64,000 nucleotides of DNA from Bacteroides ilei (GCF_900128495.1 NZ_LT635801.1:2940691-3004690), one strand, 5' to 3'; shown: positions 30,963-41,637, counted from the first letter of the stretch. The notes: generated by a model from the letters alone, not told the origin. A program made the numbers and translations.

Positions 30963-33008
30963 ATGTTTAAAAGATTGTTAATTTGTTGTATATTAAAGAG
31001 TTGTTTTGTTATATCCATACAAGCTCAACTTGTTTGGAAGAATTTGGAAGTAAATATAGAGAATGATGAAAATCTCTCGGAACTGGAACAACAGTACGAA
31101 GAATTATCTGAGCTGGCAGAACATCCGTTCAATATTAATACTATAACTAAAGAAGAGCTGGAACAACTTCCTTTTCTGTCGGATCAACTGATAGAAAATA
31201 TTCTTTATTATGTATATAAGTATGGTCCTTTGTTGTCGGAAAAAGAGTTGTTGGGGGTGGAAGGGATGGATTGGCAGACAAGAGACATACTTCAGAACTT
31301 TATATACATAGGAGATTCCGGTAAACAGCGTAACAGACTGGATATTAAAGATATTATGAAATATAACAAACAGGAACTGGTCACAAGGGTAGATGTACCT
31401 TTTAATCAGAAAGCGGGATATGCGGATTATAGTAAGACAGTTCTGGAAGAAAGTCCTAACAAAAAATATATGGGTAATCCTGTATATCATAATATACGGT
31501 ATAAGTTCCAGTATGGACAGCAGCTTTTTGTTGGTATAACGGCTGAAAAAGATTCCGGTGAACCGTTTTTTACTGGCCATAATAAAAAAGGATATGATTA
31601 TTATGGATTTTATATGATGTTACAGAATGTTGCTAATTTAAAAACGTTGGTGATAGGTAACTATAAAGCCAGTTTCGGTTATGGTCTGGTCATGAATATG
31701 AATAATTTTTCGTTAGGAAAAAGTGGAATAGGAAATAACATCCGTTTTGGTAAAGGGTTTTCCAAACATGCTTCTACAGACGAGTATAATTACTTGCAAG
31801 GTCTTGGAGTAACATATAGATTGAGTAAAAGATGGGATATGTCTGCTTTCTATTCTTATAGAAAAATGGATGGCAATGCTGAAGATATGTTTATAAAGAC
31901 GTTAAAAACAGATGGTTTTCATAGATTAAAAAAAGATATGGAAAAAAAGAATATGTTAAGTAACCATCTGATAGGATGTAATTTAACATATAACGGAAAA
32001 TTTGTTGAATATGGATTAACAGCTGTTTATAATAAATTCAACAAGATGTTGAATCCTGATTTTTGTCCGTATAATAAGTATTACCCTAGAGGTAAGAGTT
32101 TTTTTAATGTAGGAGGATTCTATAAGTTTTTTCTGAATAGGTTTACATTTTCGGGTGAAGCCGCTATTGATAAATGTGGCAAGTTATCTATGCTTCATAT
32201 TATAAGTTATTCACCAGATGTTAATAATAGAATTATTTTTATGAACAGATATTATGATGTGAAATATCAGACCTTATATGGAAATGCTTTTGGTGAGAAT
32301 TCAAGGATGCAGAACGAATTAGGATTTTATTTAGGATTGGAATCCAGTATATTATCGAAAATAAAATTATCAGGTTACATAGATTTATTTCATTTTCCAT
32401 ATTTGAAATATAGAGTGGATCATGTTCATACTACTGGTTTCGATACTTCGGTACGGATAGATTATTCACCTATAAATTCACTGACTATGTTAATTAAATA
32501 CAATTGTAAGAATAAACCGTTGAACTTTCAGTCGGATGACGGGAAAAAATATGTTTTGGCCAATTTGCGTCATCGTCTTCATAGTCAGTTTTTATATGAT
32601 ATGAATTCATGGTTGTCTTTAAAAACTTCTTTGGAATATATCCGTACCGGTTTTTATGGTTTGGATAAAAGTTCTGGATTTTATATATCGGAATCAGTAA
32701 AGATGGATATTCCTTCTTTTCCGTTGAAATTAGCTTTTTCATCCGCCTGGTTTTCTACTGATGATACCAGTTCAAAGATTTATATGTATGAACCAGGGAT
32801 ATTGTATTCGTTTTCAATGTATTCTTTTTATGGAAAAGGAAGCCGGCATTCTTTCAATTTAGTCTATGAGTGGAAAGATAAACTGTCTGTTCACACAAAG
32901 TTAGGATGGACACATTATACGGATAGAAATAAAATAGGGACTGGTTTGGAAGAAATAGATGGAAATAATAAGTTGGATTTACAATTACAGTTAAAACTAA
33001 AATGGTAA
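30963..33008 (+). CDS. Outer-membrane beta-barrel protein with N-terminal helix-hairpin-helix domain
   Basis: This 681-residue protein has a signal peptide (MFKRLLICCILKSCFVISIQAQ). Residues about 40-115 form ComEA-like helix-hairpin-helix units (HPFNINTITKEELEQLPFLS, GPLLSEKELLGVEGM). The rest is a long series of alternating amphipathic beta strands rich in aromatic residues, ending in LQLQLKLKW, as in outer-membrane barrels. HhH motifs usually bind DNA, so a role at the cell surface or periplasm in DNA contact is possible, but nothing shows it directly. I chose ATG 30963; a GTG nine bases earlier is less likely. Codon use is AT-rich. Confidence 0.75.
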   Translation: MFKRLLICCILKSCFVISIQAQLVWKNLEVNIENDENLSELEQQYEELSELAEHPFNINTITKEELEQLPFLSDQLIENILYYVYKYGPLLSEKELLGVEGMDWQTRDILQNFIYIGDSGKQRNRLDIKDIMKYNKQELVTRVDVPFNQKAGYADYSKTVLEESPNKKYMGNPVYHNIRYKFQYGQQLFVGITAEKDSGEPFFTGHNKKGYDYYGFYMMLQNVANLKTLVIGNYKASFGYGLVMNMNNFSLGKSGIGNNIRFGKGFSKHASTDEYNYLQGLGVTYRLSKRWDMSAFYSYRKMDGNAEDMFIKTLKTDGFHRLKKDMEKKNMLSNHLIGCNLTYNGKFVEYGLTAVYNKFNKMLNPDFCPYNKYYPRGKSFFNVGGFYKFFLNRFTFSGEAAIDKCGKLSMLHIISYSPDVNNRIIFMNRYYDVKYQTLYGNAFGENSRMQNELGFYLGLESSILSKIKLSGYIDLFHFPYLKYRVDHVHTTGFDTSVRIDYSPINSLTMLIKYNCKNKPLNFQSDDGKKYVLANLRHRLHSQFLYDMNSWLSLKTSLEYIRTGFYGLDKSSGFYISESVKMDIPSFPLKLAFSSAWFSTDDTSSKIYMYEPGILYSFSMYSFYGKGSRHSFNLVYEWKDKLSVHTKLGWTHYTDRNKIGTGLEEIDGNNKLDLQLQLKLKW

Positions 33009-33056
33009 ACGGATTTATTGTGTACATTTGCTGGTGTACTAAATAAAATATAGTTT

Positions 33057-33836
33057 ATGTCAACAATTATCTATGCTTCTCCTATTTTCGGTCCTATACA
33101 CAGCCGTCGTTTAGGAGTTTCGTTGGGTATAAACCTATTGCCTGGAGATGGAAAGGTATGTACCTTTGATTGTATTTATTGTGAATGTGGATATAACAAG
33201 GATCATCGTGCCCATAGTAAATTGCCTTCCCGTGAAGAGGTACGTAAGGCTTTGGAGAAACGTTTGTCTGATATGCGTGACAATGGTCCTGTTCCGGATG
33301 TATTGACTTTTGCGGGTAATGGAGAACCTACGTCACATCCTGATTTTGCAGGTATTATAGAAGATACTTTGAAATTGCGCGACATGTATTTTCCTCAGGC
33401 TAAAGTAAGTGTGTTGAGTAATTCCACTTTTATCCATAAGCCTGATGTTTTTGATGCTTTGAACAAGGTGGATAACAATATATTGAAGTTGGATACGGTA
33501 GATATTGATTATATCCGGAAAGTGGACAGACCTACAGGAGCTTATGATGTTGAAAAAATAATAGAAGGTTTGAAGGCTTTTAAAGGAAAACTGATAATTC
33601 AGACTATGTTCATGAAAGGAAAGACCGATGAGGGTGAAGATGTTGATAACACTTCCGATAAATATGTCTTACCATGGCTGGAAGTGGTAAAACAGATAGC
33701 TCCACAAAAAGTCATGATCTATACCATTGACAGGGAAACTCCAGATCATTCTTTGAAGAAAGCGACTCATGAAGAGTTGGATCGTATTGTCGGATTATTG
33801 AAAGATGCTGGATTGGATGCCAGTGCTTCCTATTGA
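33057..33836 (+). CDS. Radical SAM protein
   Basis: This 259-residue protein carries the radical SAM 4Fe-4S motif CTFDCIYC (CxxxCxxC) near residue 36, after the segment GPIHSRRLGVSLGINLLPGD, and the SAM-binding TFAGNGEPTSHPDF. It has no SPASM or other extra domain. It belongs to the COG0731-like group, many of whose members are of unknown function. It starts 48 bp after the HhH protein and may share its transcript; a strong terminator follows. Confidence 0.85.
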   Translation: MSTIIYASPIFGPIHSRRLGVSLGINLLPGDGKVCTFDCIYCECGYNKDHRAHSKLPSREEVRKALEKRLSDMRDNGPVPDVLTFAGNGEPTSHPDFAGIIEDTLKLRDMYFPQAKVSVLSNSTFIHKPDVFDALNKVDNNILKLDTVDIDYIRKVDRPTGAYDVEKIIEGLKAFKGKLIIQTMFMKGKTDEGEDVDNTSDKYVLPWLEVVKQIAPQKVMIYTIDRETPDHSLKKATHEELDRIVGLLKDAGLDASASY

Positions 33837-33843
33837 TTTATAT

Positions 33844-33885
33844 ATACTCCTCATTATCAATAACATGATAATGAGGAGTATTATT
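33844..33885. terminator. Bidirectional terminator
   Basis: A perfect 16-bp inverted repeat (33844-33859 and 33866-33881) separates the radical SAM gene (plus) from the convergent SulP gene (minus). Confidence 0.85.
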
Positions 33886-33890
33886 TGTTA

Positions 33891-35585
33891 TTATTTCTTT
33901 GTCAGCTCAGTTATTTCTTTGTTGGCTACTTCAAGTGCAGCATTGATATTGCTACAAATATTTTCTTTACCTAACAACTCGTAGAATCCAGATTTTTCAA
34001 GTACTGCGTGTACTTTTTCATTTACTCCGGAAAGGATAATATGAATACCTTCTTTTTGTGACATCTGACATAGGGTGGTCAGGTTATGGATTCCAGTAGA
34101 ATCAATGAAAGGAACTTTCCGCATCCGGATGATTCTGATTTTTGGGCGGTCGCCTAGGCTTGCCATTATTTCTTCGAATTTGGTAGCTATGCCAAAAAAA
34201 TAAGGTCCGTTTATTTCATATACTTCCACACCTTTAGGTACAATAAGATGTTCTTCATGTACTTCCATATCCGATTCTTTATTCGGATCTATTTCATCTG
34301 TAATAACAGAGATTTCTGTAGTTTCCATGACACGTTTCATGAACAATACGCAAGCTATAACCAGTCCCACTTCAATGGCTACAGTAAGGTCGAATATGAC
34401 AGTAAGGAAAAAAGTCATAAGCAATACAACTACATCTGATTTAGGGTTGTTCAATAGTCCTTTGAAAACCCTCCATCCACTCATATTGTACGATACGATT
34501 ACCAATACACCTGCTAGGCATGCCATTGGAATGTATTGTGCCAGCGGCATCAGAAATAGAAGTATGAGTAATAACACTACTGCATGAACAATACCTGCTA
34601 TCGGTGATTTTCCACCATTGTTGATATTGGTCATAGTACGTGCGATAGCACCTGTTGCAGGAATTCCTCCAAAAATAGGAGAAACGAAATTAGCTATTCC
34701 TTGTGCTATCAATTCAGTATTTGAATCGTGACGGTCGCCTATTACACCATCGGCAACTGTCGCTGAAAGTAAGGATTCTATAGCTCCCAGTACTGCAATG
34801 GTAATTGCTACAGGGAACAGATTCTTGATTGCTTCCCAATCAAGTGCTGGAACAGTTGCTTCCGGTAATTGTGATTTGATTCTGAAACGGTCACCTATAG
34901 TATCGATGCTGGTAATTCCGCCATATTCTTTCATAAGATAGACAGCAAGGGTTACCAGGATAATGGCTACCAGCGAACCTGGAATTTTCTTGGAAAATTT
35001 AGGGGTTATAGCAATGATAAGGATACTGGCTAGGCTTACAATGGCATTCCACCAATTGACCGTATCGAAATGATGGAAATAAAGAATCCATTTTCCGATA
35101 AAGTCACCAGGTATTTTTTCTCCATTGAATTGAAGGCCGAATATATCTGCTATCTGCGTGGTAAAAATTGTGACAGCGATACCGCTAGTGAATCCTATAA
35201 TGATAGGATAAGGAATAAATTTAATGATGGTACCCAGTTTGAATACTCCCAATAATACAAGAAGAATTCCTGCCATCATAGTTGCAACCATTAGTCCGTC
35301 TATGCCATATTGTTGGATTATACCGTAGATAATTACGATAAAAGCTCCGGTAGGTCCACCTATCTGGACCTTACTTCCTCCTAAAAATGAAATGATAAAA
35401 CCTGCTATGATAGCTGTGATAATACCTTTTTCCGGACTTACTCCGGAAGCGATTCCAAAAGCAATTGCTAATGGAAGTGCTACAATACCTACAATAATAC
35501 CGGCCATTAAGTCGGTCATGAAGTCTGCTTTAGTGTAGTTTTTTAATGTAGTGACTAGTTTGGGCCTGAATTCCAATCCTTTCAT
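33891..35585 (-). CDS. SulP-family inorganic anion transporter with STAS domain
   Basis: The 564-residue inner-membrane protein has a dozen or so hydrophobic segments and the SulP signature region (ADFMTDLMAGIIVGIVALPL, GSKVQIGGPTGAFIVII). A C-terminal cytoplasmic STAS domain begins near residue 450 (IIRMRKVPFIDSTGIHNLTTL). SulP proteins carry sulfate, bicarbonate or other anions, usually with H+ or Na+; the ion is not determined by sequence. It is a single-gene unit divergent from rubrerythrin. Confidence 0.9.
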   Translation of the reverse strand: MKGLEFRPKLVTTLKNYTKADFMTDLMAGIIVGIVALPLAIAFGIASGVSPEKGIITAIIAGFIISFLGGSKVQIGGPTGAFIVIIYGIIQQYGIDGLMVATMMAGILLVLLGVFKLGTIIKFIPYPIIIGFTSGIAVTIFTTQIADIFGLQFNGEKIPGDFIGKWILYFHHFDTVNWWNAIVSLASILIIAITPKFSKKIPGSLVAIILVTLAVYLMKEYGGITSIDTIGDRFRIKSQLPEATVPALDWEAIKNLFPVAITIAVLGAIESLLSATVADGVIGDRHDSNTELIAQGIANFVSPIFGGIPATGAIARTMTNINNGGKSPIAGIVHAVVLLLILLFLMPLAQYIPMACLAGVLVIVSYNMSGWRVFKGLLNNPKSDVVVLLMTFFLTVIFDLTVAIEVGLVIACVLFMKRVMETTEISVITDEIDPNKESDMEVHEEHLIVPKGVEVYEINGPYFFGIATKFEEIMASLGDRPKIRIIRMRKVPFIDSTGIHNLTTLCQMSQKEGIHIILSGVNEKVHAVLEKSGFYELLGKENICSNINAALEVANKEITELTKK

Positions 35586-35620
35586 ATTAATAAAAATCCT
35601 ATAAATAATAAAAATAAGTG

Positions 35621-35628
35621 CAAAAATA
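35621..35628 (-). promoter_or_regulatory. Candidate -7 element (TATTTTTG) of the SulP gene
   Basis: TATTTTTG on the minus strand matches TAnnTTTG 35 nt before the start codon. No clear -33 element is seen. Confidence 0.4.
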
Positions 35629-35721
35629 CATAATTTGATGGATATGATAATAATAAATAAGGTTATATTAATATAGTTAGAGCAATTTCTTTAAATATTC
35701 TTAATTACATAATTGTAATTA

Positions 35722-35750
35722 TTGCAAATACAAATTAATTATTATATTTG
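35722..35750 (+). promoter_or_regulatory. Promoter of the rubrerythrin gene
   Basis: TTG (35722-35724), an 18-nt spacer and TATATTTG (35743-35750) lie 50 nt upstream of the ATG, close to consensus. Confidence 0.6.
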
Positions 35751-35800
35751 TAACATCAATAAAGAAACTACGATGTTTAACCCGATAACAGCTGACAATT

Positions 35801-36379
35801 ATGGAAAAAAGTTTAAAAGGAACAAGAACGGAAAAGAATCTGGCAATTTCATTTGCAGGTGAGTCACAGGCTAGAAACCGTTATACGTATTTTGCAAGTG
35901 TAGCTAAGAAAGAAGGCTATGAACAGATTTCAGCAATCTTTACAGAAACGGCCGATCAGGAGAAAGAGCATGCTAAACGGATGTTCAAATGGTTGGAAGG
36001 TGGTATGGTAGAAATCACGGCTAGTTATCCTGCCGGGGTGATTGGTACTACTCTAGAAAATTTGAAGGCTGCGGCTGCCGGAGAAAATGAAGAATGGAGT
36101 ATGGATTATCCTAAATTTGCTGATATTGCCGATGAGGAAGGATTTCCTGCCATTGCAAAAATGTACCGTGAAATTGCTGTAGCAGAAAAAGGACATGAAG
36201 AGAGATATTTGGCTTTCGTAAAGAATATAGAAGATGGAAAAGTCTTTAAGAAAGATGTGGAAATTGTATGGCAATGCCGTAATTGCGGTTATCTCTATGT
36301 AGGTACAGAAGCTCCTGAAATTTGTCCTGCATGCCTTCATCCGCAGGCTTATTTTGAAGTGAAAAAGAATAATTACTGA
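35801..36379 (+). CDS. rbr: Rubrerythrin
   Basis: This 192-residue peroxide-scavenging enzyme has a four-helix di-iron domain with the ligand stretches FAGESQARNRYTYFA, ADQEKEHAKRMF and AVAEKGHEERYLAF. A C-terminal rubredoxin-like FeS4 domain has the two Cys pairs CRNCGYLYVG and CPACLHPQAYF. In anaerobes it reduces hydrogen peroxide with electrons passed through the rubredoxin domain. It is a single gene with its own promoter and terminator. Confidence 0.96.
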   Translation: MEKSLKGTRTEKNLAISFAGESQARNRYTYFASVAKKEGYEQISAIFTETADQEKEHAKRMFKWLEGGMVEITASYPAGVIGTTLENLKAAAAGENEEWSMDYPKFADIADEEGFPAIAKMYREIAVAEKGHEERYLAFVKNIEDGKVFKKDVEIVWQCRNCGYLYVGTEAPEICPACLHPQAYFEVKKNNY

Positions 36380-36402
36380 TAATAATTGTTTTGTAGATAT
36401 AT

Positions 36403-36468
36403 GCAGGATATCTGGTGTGGTCATATTTCTTTAATGATATTTTCCATATCCAGATATTCTGCTTTTTC
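36403..36468 (+). terminator. Terminator after rubrerythrin
   Basis: A 13-bp stem (36403-36415 with 36450-36462, one G-T pair) and a wide loop are followed by five T. Confidence 0.6.
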
Positions 36469-36509
36469 ATAAAATCCGGATGGAGTATTGAATTAGGTAT
36501 AGACTTTAA

Positions 36510-37814
<1,305 letters not shown>

Positions 37815-37830
37815 TTTTTAGAATATAGAT

Positions 37831-37909
37831 GAGAATGCATTGTTTCAGTATAAAGAATTATATGGAATGATGCATTCTCTATTCAAATATGGATATTTAT
37901 ATTTGAATA
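37831..37909 (+). terminator. Two tandem hairpins after enolase
   Basis: GAGAATGCAT/ATGCATTCTC (37831-37840, 37870-37879) is followed at once by a perfect 11-bp stem TATTCAAATAT/ATATTTGAATA (37880-37890, 37899-37909). The T-runs that follow are separated by about 14 bases, so termination or mRNA 3'-end stabilisation are both possible. Confidence 0.5.
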
Positions 37910-38010
37910 GCTCGTTGTAATTTTTATCCTTTTTTTAATTGTTAAGATATTGATAATTAATTATGTACTATTCATTCTGAAAAAATATAAGGAAAAAGTT
38001 TATGTAAAAG

Positions 38011-38041
38011 TTTGCAAGAATCAAAAATTGTTGTACCTTTG
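38011..38041 (+). promoter_or_regulatory. Promoter of tRNA-Asp
   Basis: TTTG (38011-38014), a 19-nt spacer and TACCTTTG (38034-38041) form an exact consensus promoter 42 nt before the tRNA. Confidence 0.85.
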
Positions 38042-38083
38042 CAACCGCAATCGAGAAAGATTGTAAGCGAAACAAAAACAATT

Positions 38084-38157
38084 GGTGCGTTAGTTCAGTT
38101 GGTTAGAATACATGCCTGTCACGCATGGGGTCACGGGTTCGAGTCCCGTACGCACCG
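38084..38157 (+). tRNA. tRNA-Asp (GTC)
   Basis: The 74-nt cloverleaf has the acceptor stem GGTGCGT/ACGCACC, anticodon loop CTGTCAC with anticodon GTC, and T-arm CGGGTTCGAGTCCCG. Discriminator base G and the absence of an encoded CCA fit Bacteroidetes tRNA-Asp. Confidence 0.96.
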
Positions 38158-38790
38158 CGAAGATATCCGGTTTACATATAAAAATGTAAATCGGATTCTT
38201 TGTATATGTTAGTATGAATATTGTTGACCTAAATAATTCAGAGTGTACTCAGAGGAGTTATTGATATCAAATTTTTCTTTGAAATATAATCTCATTAATT
38301 TTCTGATGAGCTAATTTGACAGATATTATCTATTATATTGGATTTTGTTATTATTGAAAGCTTCATTTATATTAATAATTTACTTATTATATTGGTTATT
38401 CAGAGTAGTAATCATTATATCAGTTACCATTTTCAAGAGTCTGTTTATTTTGAAAGTTATATGTAGTATTTGATAGATCTTTCATCTGGTTATTATTTTC
38501 ATTTATGTATTTGTTTCGAAGATGTCTGTTTCTATATATGGGATATAATATATGTTTTATAACTGAATTTTCCATATATAGTGGATATTTTTCCATATTG
38601 ATGATATTAAAAACAGATAATTTTATGCTAAAGATACTAATAGAAATTAGAAATTATTCTGTCTATATGATTTGTTGGAAAGTTGGAAAAGCAGACGTTT
38701 ATGTGGATGAGATATAAAGATAATTCCTGTTAGGTCGTCAATGTATCTATTTTTTTAGAATAATTGCTGTATTATTTGACTTATTGAGAT
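38158..38790. other. Non-coding AT-rich gap upstream of the GH28-susCD locus
   Basis: These 633 bases contain only short, implausible open frames (the longest about 70 codons). I saw no tRNA 3' repeat, no recognisable RNA and no clear consensus promoter for the GH28. It may be decayed DNA or a long regulatory region for the locus. Confidence 0.5.
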
Positions 38791-40284
38791 ATGAAAAAAA
38801 TTTTGATAACCTTAATGTTATTTGCCACTTTTATTGTGGGTAAGTCACAATCTTTTCCTGATTTCGAATGGGGGGAAGGTATTCCATCTCCTGATTTATC
38901 TTGGACTGGTGAAGTTGGTTCTCAGTTATTCCCGGAGGGCGATAAATTTTCTGCTTTTGATTATGGATTGAAGAATGATACTATGCAATTAAGTACCTCT
39001 GCCATTCAACGTGCCATTGATGCTTGTAGTAAGGCAGGTGGTGGTATTGTTGAAATTCCTGCAGGAAAGTATAGGATTGGTGCTATTTATTTGAAAAGTA
39101 ATGTAAATCTGCATCTTCATGAAGGAGCAGTTTTAATTGCCAGTGAAAATATAGCGGATTATCCTGAAATTCGTACGCGTATAGCGGGTATTGAAATGGT
39201 ATGGCCCAGTGCTGTTGTTAATATATTAGATGCCGAAAATGTAGCTCTTACCGGAAAAGGCATAATTGACGGTCGTGGAAAGGTGTGGTGGAACAAGTAT
39301 TGGAACATGCGTAAAGATTATGAAAAGAAAAAACTTCGTTGGATTGTAGATTACGATTGTAAGCGGGTACGAGGAATTCTGGTTTCGAACAGTAAGCAGG
39401 TTACTTTGAAGAATTTTATATTAATGCGTACTGGTTTTTGGGGATGTCAGATATTGTATTCTGACAAATGTACGATCGATGGCATTACTATTAATAATAA
39501 TATAGAAGGCCATGGACCTAGTACGGATGGAATAGATATTGATTCTTCCACCAATATTCTTATTGAAAATTGTGAAATAGATTGTAATGATGACAATATA
39601 TGTATTAAAGCTGGTCGCGATGCTGATGGTTTGAGGGTAAATCGTCCAACTATGAATGTTATTGTACGTAATTGTGTTACACATAAAGGGGCTGGTTTAA
39701 TCACTTGTGGTAGTGAAACTTCAGGTGGTATTCGGAATGTATTGGGATATGATTTAAAGGCCTCAGGTACTTCATCTGTATGTCGCTTGAAATCGGCTAT
39801 GAATCGTGGAGGTATTGTTGAAAACATTTATATGACTCGTATTAAGGCCGATTCTACCCGTGGAATTCTGGTAGCTGACCTTAATTGGAATCCGAGTTAT
39901 AGCTATTCTAAATTACCTGAAGAATACGAGGGAAAAGAAATACCTGAACATTGGAAAGTGATGCTTACACCTGTAACTCCCGAAGAGAAGGGATATCCTC
40001 ATTTCCGTAATGTATATCTGTCGGATATTGAAGGTACTGATGTCGGGACTTTTATATCGGCTTCTGGTTGGAATGATGCTCTACGGCTTGAGAATTTTTA
40101 TTTGACCGGTATAAAGGCAGAAGTAAAGAAAGCCGGAAAAATCGCTTATACTTCTGGTTTTAATATTGGTAATGTTCGTTTGAAAGTAGCTGATGGCGGG
40201 AAAATTGAACTTAGAGACAATGAGGATATAAGTATTGATATAAAGTACACTACTGTCCCGTTAAAAAAGGGAATCGGTCTTTGA
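38791..40284 (+). CDS. GH28 glycoside hydrolase with IS-altered C-terminus
   Basis: This 497-residue exported beta-helix enzyme has a signal peptide (MKKILITLMLFATFIVGKSQ), the N-terminal FDYGLKNDTMQLSTSAIQRA and the GH28 catalytic set: STDGIDID, CNDDNICIKAG, THKGAGLITCGSETSGG (in place of GHG) and RLKSAMNRGG (in place of RIK). It likely hydrolyses galacturonic acid linkages in pectin. The last 11 residues (TTVPLKKGIGL) are encoded by the left end of the inserted IS. Joining the sequence across the target duplication restores ...SIDIKYIPEQ and a stop at 41593-41595. Since only the tail changes, the enzyme is probably still active. Confidence 0.9.
   Translation: MKKILITLMLFATFIVGKSQSFPDFEWGEGIPSPDLSWTGEVGSQLFPEGDKFSAFDYGLKNDTMQLSTSAIQRAIDACSKAGGGIVEIPAGKYRIGAIYLKSNVNLHLHEGAVLIASENIADYPEIRTRIAGIEMVWPSAVVNILDAENVALTGKGIIDGRGKVWWNKYWNMRKDYEKKKLRWIVDYDCKRVRGILVSNSKQVTLKNFILMRTGFWGCQILYSDKCTIDGITINNNIEGHGPSTDGIDIDSSTNILIENCEIDCNDDNICIKAGRDADGLRVNRPTMNVIVRNCVTHKGAGLITCGSETSGGIRNVLGYDLKASGTSSVCRLKSAMNRGGIVENIYMTRIKADSTRGILVADLNWNPSYSYSKLPEEYEGKEIPEHWKVMLTPVTPEEKGYPHFRNVYLSDIEGTDVGTFISASGWNDALRLENFYLTGIKAEVKKAGKIAYTSGFNIGNVRLKVADGGKIELRDNEDISIDIKYTTVPLKKGIGL
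40236..40247 (+). repeat. Target-site duplication, left copy
   Basis: TGATATAAAGTA is repeated exactly at 41568-41579 on the other side of the IS; allowing one mismatch the match extends to 14 bp. The 12-bp length suits IS4-family elements. Confidence 0.85.
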
Positions 40285-41567
40285 AATAGTTGAAATATAG
40301 TCTTTTACAAGCATTTTTAGGGTGCGACGATTTGAAATTGCTACATTGTAGTCTATAAGATAGACTGCATATGAACAAAAACAAATATATCTTTGCCCAA
40401 TTGGTAGAATTTCTTGATAAAGATAAGTTTCGCCACTTAGTTGACAAATACAATGGCAATCGGTATGTCAAGTCATTCACGTGCTGGAACCAACTTCTTG
40501 CACTGATGTTTGGTCAGCTTAGTAATCGTGAAAGTTTACGCGATGTAGTCGTGGCGCTGGAAGCGCATCATACCAAATGCTATCATCTTGGAATAGGACG
40601 GAATCCTATTGCTAAAACGACATTTGCTTCAGCCAACCAAAATCGAGATTACCGCATCTTTGAAGACTTTGCATTCTTCATGATGGAACAGGCTCGGAAA
40701 AAACAGGCAACAGATATTTTTAAGTTGAAAGGGCATGTGTATGCTTTCGATTCTACGACAATACCTTTATGTCTGTCTATCTTTTGGTGGGCCAAGTTTC
40801 GTAAGAAGAAAGGTGGTGTAAAAGCTCATGTGTTGTATGACTTGGAAGCACAAGTCCCAGCATACTTCCACTTCTCTACAGCATCTGTCCACGATTCAAA
40901 AGCAATGAAGTATATTCCTTATGAATCAGAGTCTTACTATGTGTTTGACCGTGGTTACAATGCCTTCAAAGAACTCTATAAGATACATTTGCACGAGTCT
41001 TTCTTTGTGGTGAGAGCCAAGAAGAATCTACAGTTTAAATGTATCCGATGGAGACGCAGATTGCCAAAGAATGTACTTACCGATTCTGTAATAGAACTTA
41101 CCGACATAATCACTCGGCAGAAGTATCCTGAGCGGTTGCGCTTAGTGAAGTACAGAGACGAAAATCAGGATAGAGAGTTTGTCTTTCTTACCAATGCTTT
41201 TCATCTCACTTCACTTGAAATCGTCGAACTGTATAAAAACCGCTGGCAGGTTGAGTTGTTCTTCAAATGGCTAAAGCAGCACCTCAAAATTAAGAAGTTT
41301 TGGGGTACTACGGAGAACGCTGTTCGAATCCAAATCAGTACTGCCATTATCAGTTATTGCCTTGTTGCTATAGTGCAACATGATATGCAACTGGAACGGT
41401 CAACATATGAAGTTCTACAAATTCTAAGCATTTCTCTTACGGACAAAACATGCCTTAAGGAACTGTTTGATAAGACTAATTTCAACGATGTCAAAGAACT
41501 CAATTCTTCCCTTTTTCCGGGATTGTTTGATTAATATTAATTTGTCCCGATTTTAACGGGACACTAA
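40248..41567 (+). mobile_element. IS4-family insertion sequence, complete
   Basis: The element of about 1.32 kb has one transposase gene. Its imperfect terminal inverted repeats share TGTCCCGTTAAAA (40254-40266 and the complement of 41551-41563), and it is flanked by a 12-bp direct repeat. It splits the GH28 gene from susC. Exact outer ends could differ by one or two bases. Confidence 0.88.
40371..41534 (+). CDS. IS4-family transposase (DDE)
   Basis: The 387-residue transposase has an N-terminal DUF4372-like part (FAQLVEFLDKDKFRHLVDKY, SFTCWNQLLALMFGQL). The DDE residues lie in YAFDSTTIPL, YYVFDRGYNAF and YKNRWQVELFFKWLKQHLKI, the last being the Y-(2)-R-(3)-E-(6)-K signature of the IS4 family. 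The full-length uninterrupted frame suggests the element is recent and possibly active. Confidence 0.93.
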   Translation: MNKNKYIFAQLVEFLDKDKFRHLVDKYNGNRYVKSFTCWNQLLALMFGQLSNRESLRDVVVALEAHHTKCYHLGIGRNPIAKTTFASANQNRDYRIFEDFAFFMMEQARKKQATDIFKLKGHVYAFDSTTIPLCLSIFWWAKFRKKKGGVKAHVLYDLEAQVPAYFHFSTASVHDSKAMKYIPYESESYYVFDRGYNAFKELYKIHLHESFFVVRAKKNLQFKCIRWRRRLPKNVLTDSVIELTDIITRQKYPERLRLVKYRDENQDREFVFLTNAFHLTSLEIVELYKNRWQVELFFKWLKQHLKIKKFWGTTENAVRIQISTAIISYCLVAIVQHDMQLERSTYEVLQILSISLTDKTCLKELFDKTNFNDVKELNSSLFPGLFD

Positions 41568-41579
41568 TGATATAAAGTA
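41568..41579 (+). repeat. Target-site duplication, right copy
   Basis: This is the second copy of TGATATAAAGTA. It continues in the GH28 reading frame to the original stop codon at 41593. Confidence 0.85.
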
Positions 41580-41637
41580 TATTCCTGAACAATGATATAC
41601 ATTCTATAATAAATTATTATGTTTTAAACTTTAATCT

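Noticed and set aside
38505..38717. 70-codon frame in the gap after tRNA-Asp
   Set aside because: No similarity, signal or operon context; composition matches AT-rich non-coding DNA.
40252..41565. 3-bp ACT duplication as the IS target site
   Set aside because: The 12-bp direct repeat just outside is far stronger, suits the IS4 family and restores the GH28 frame.
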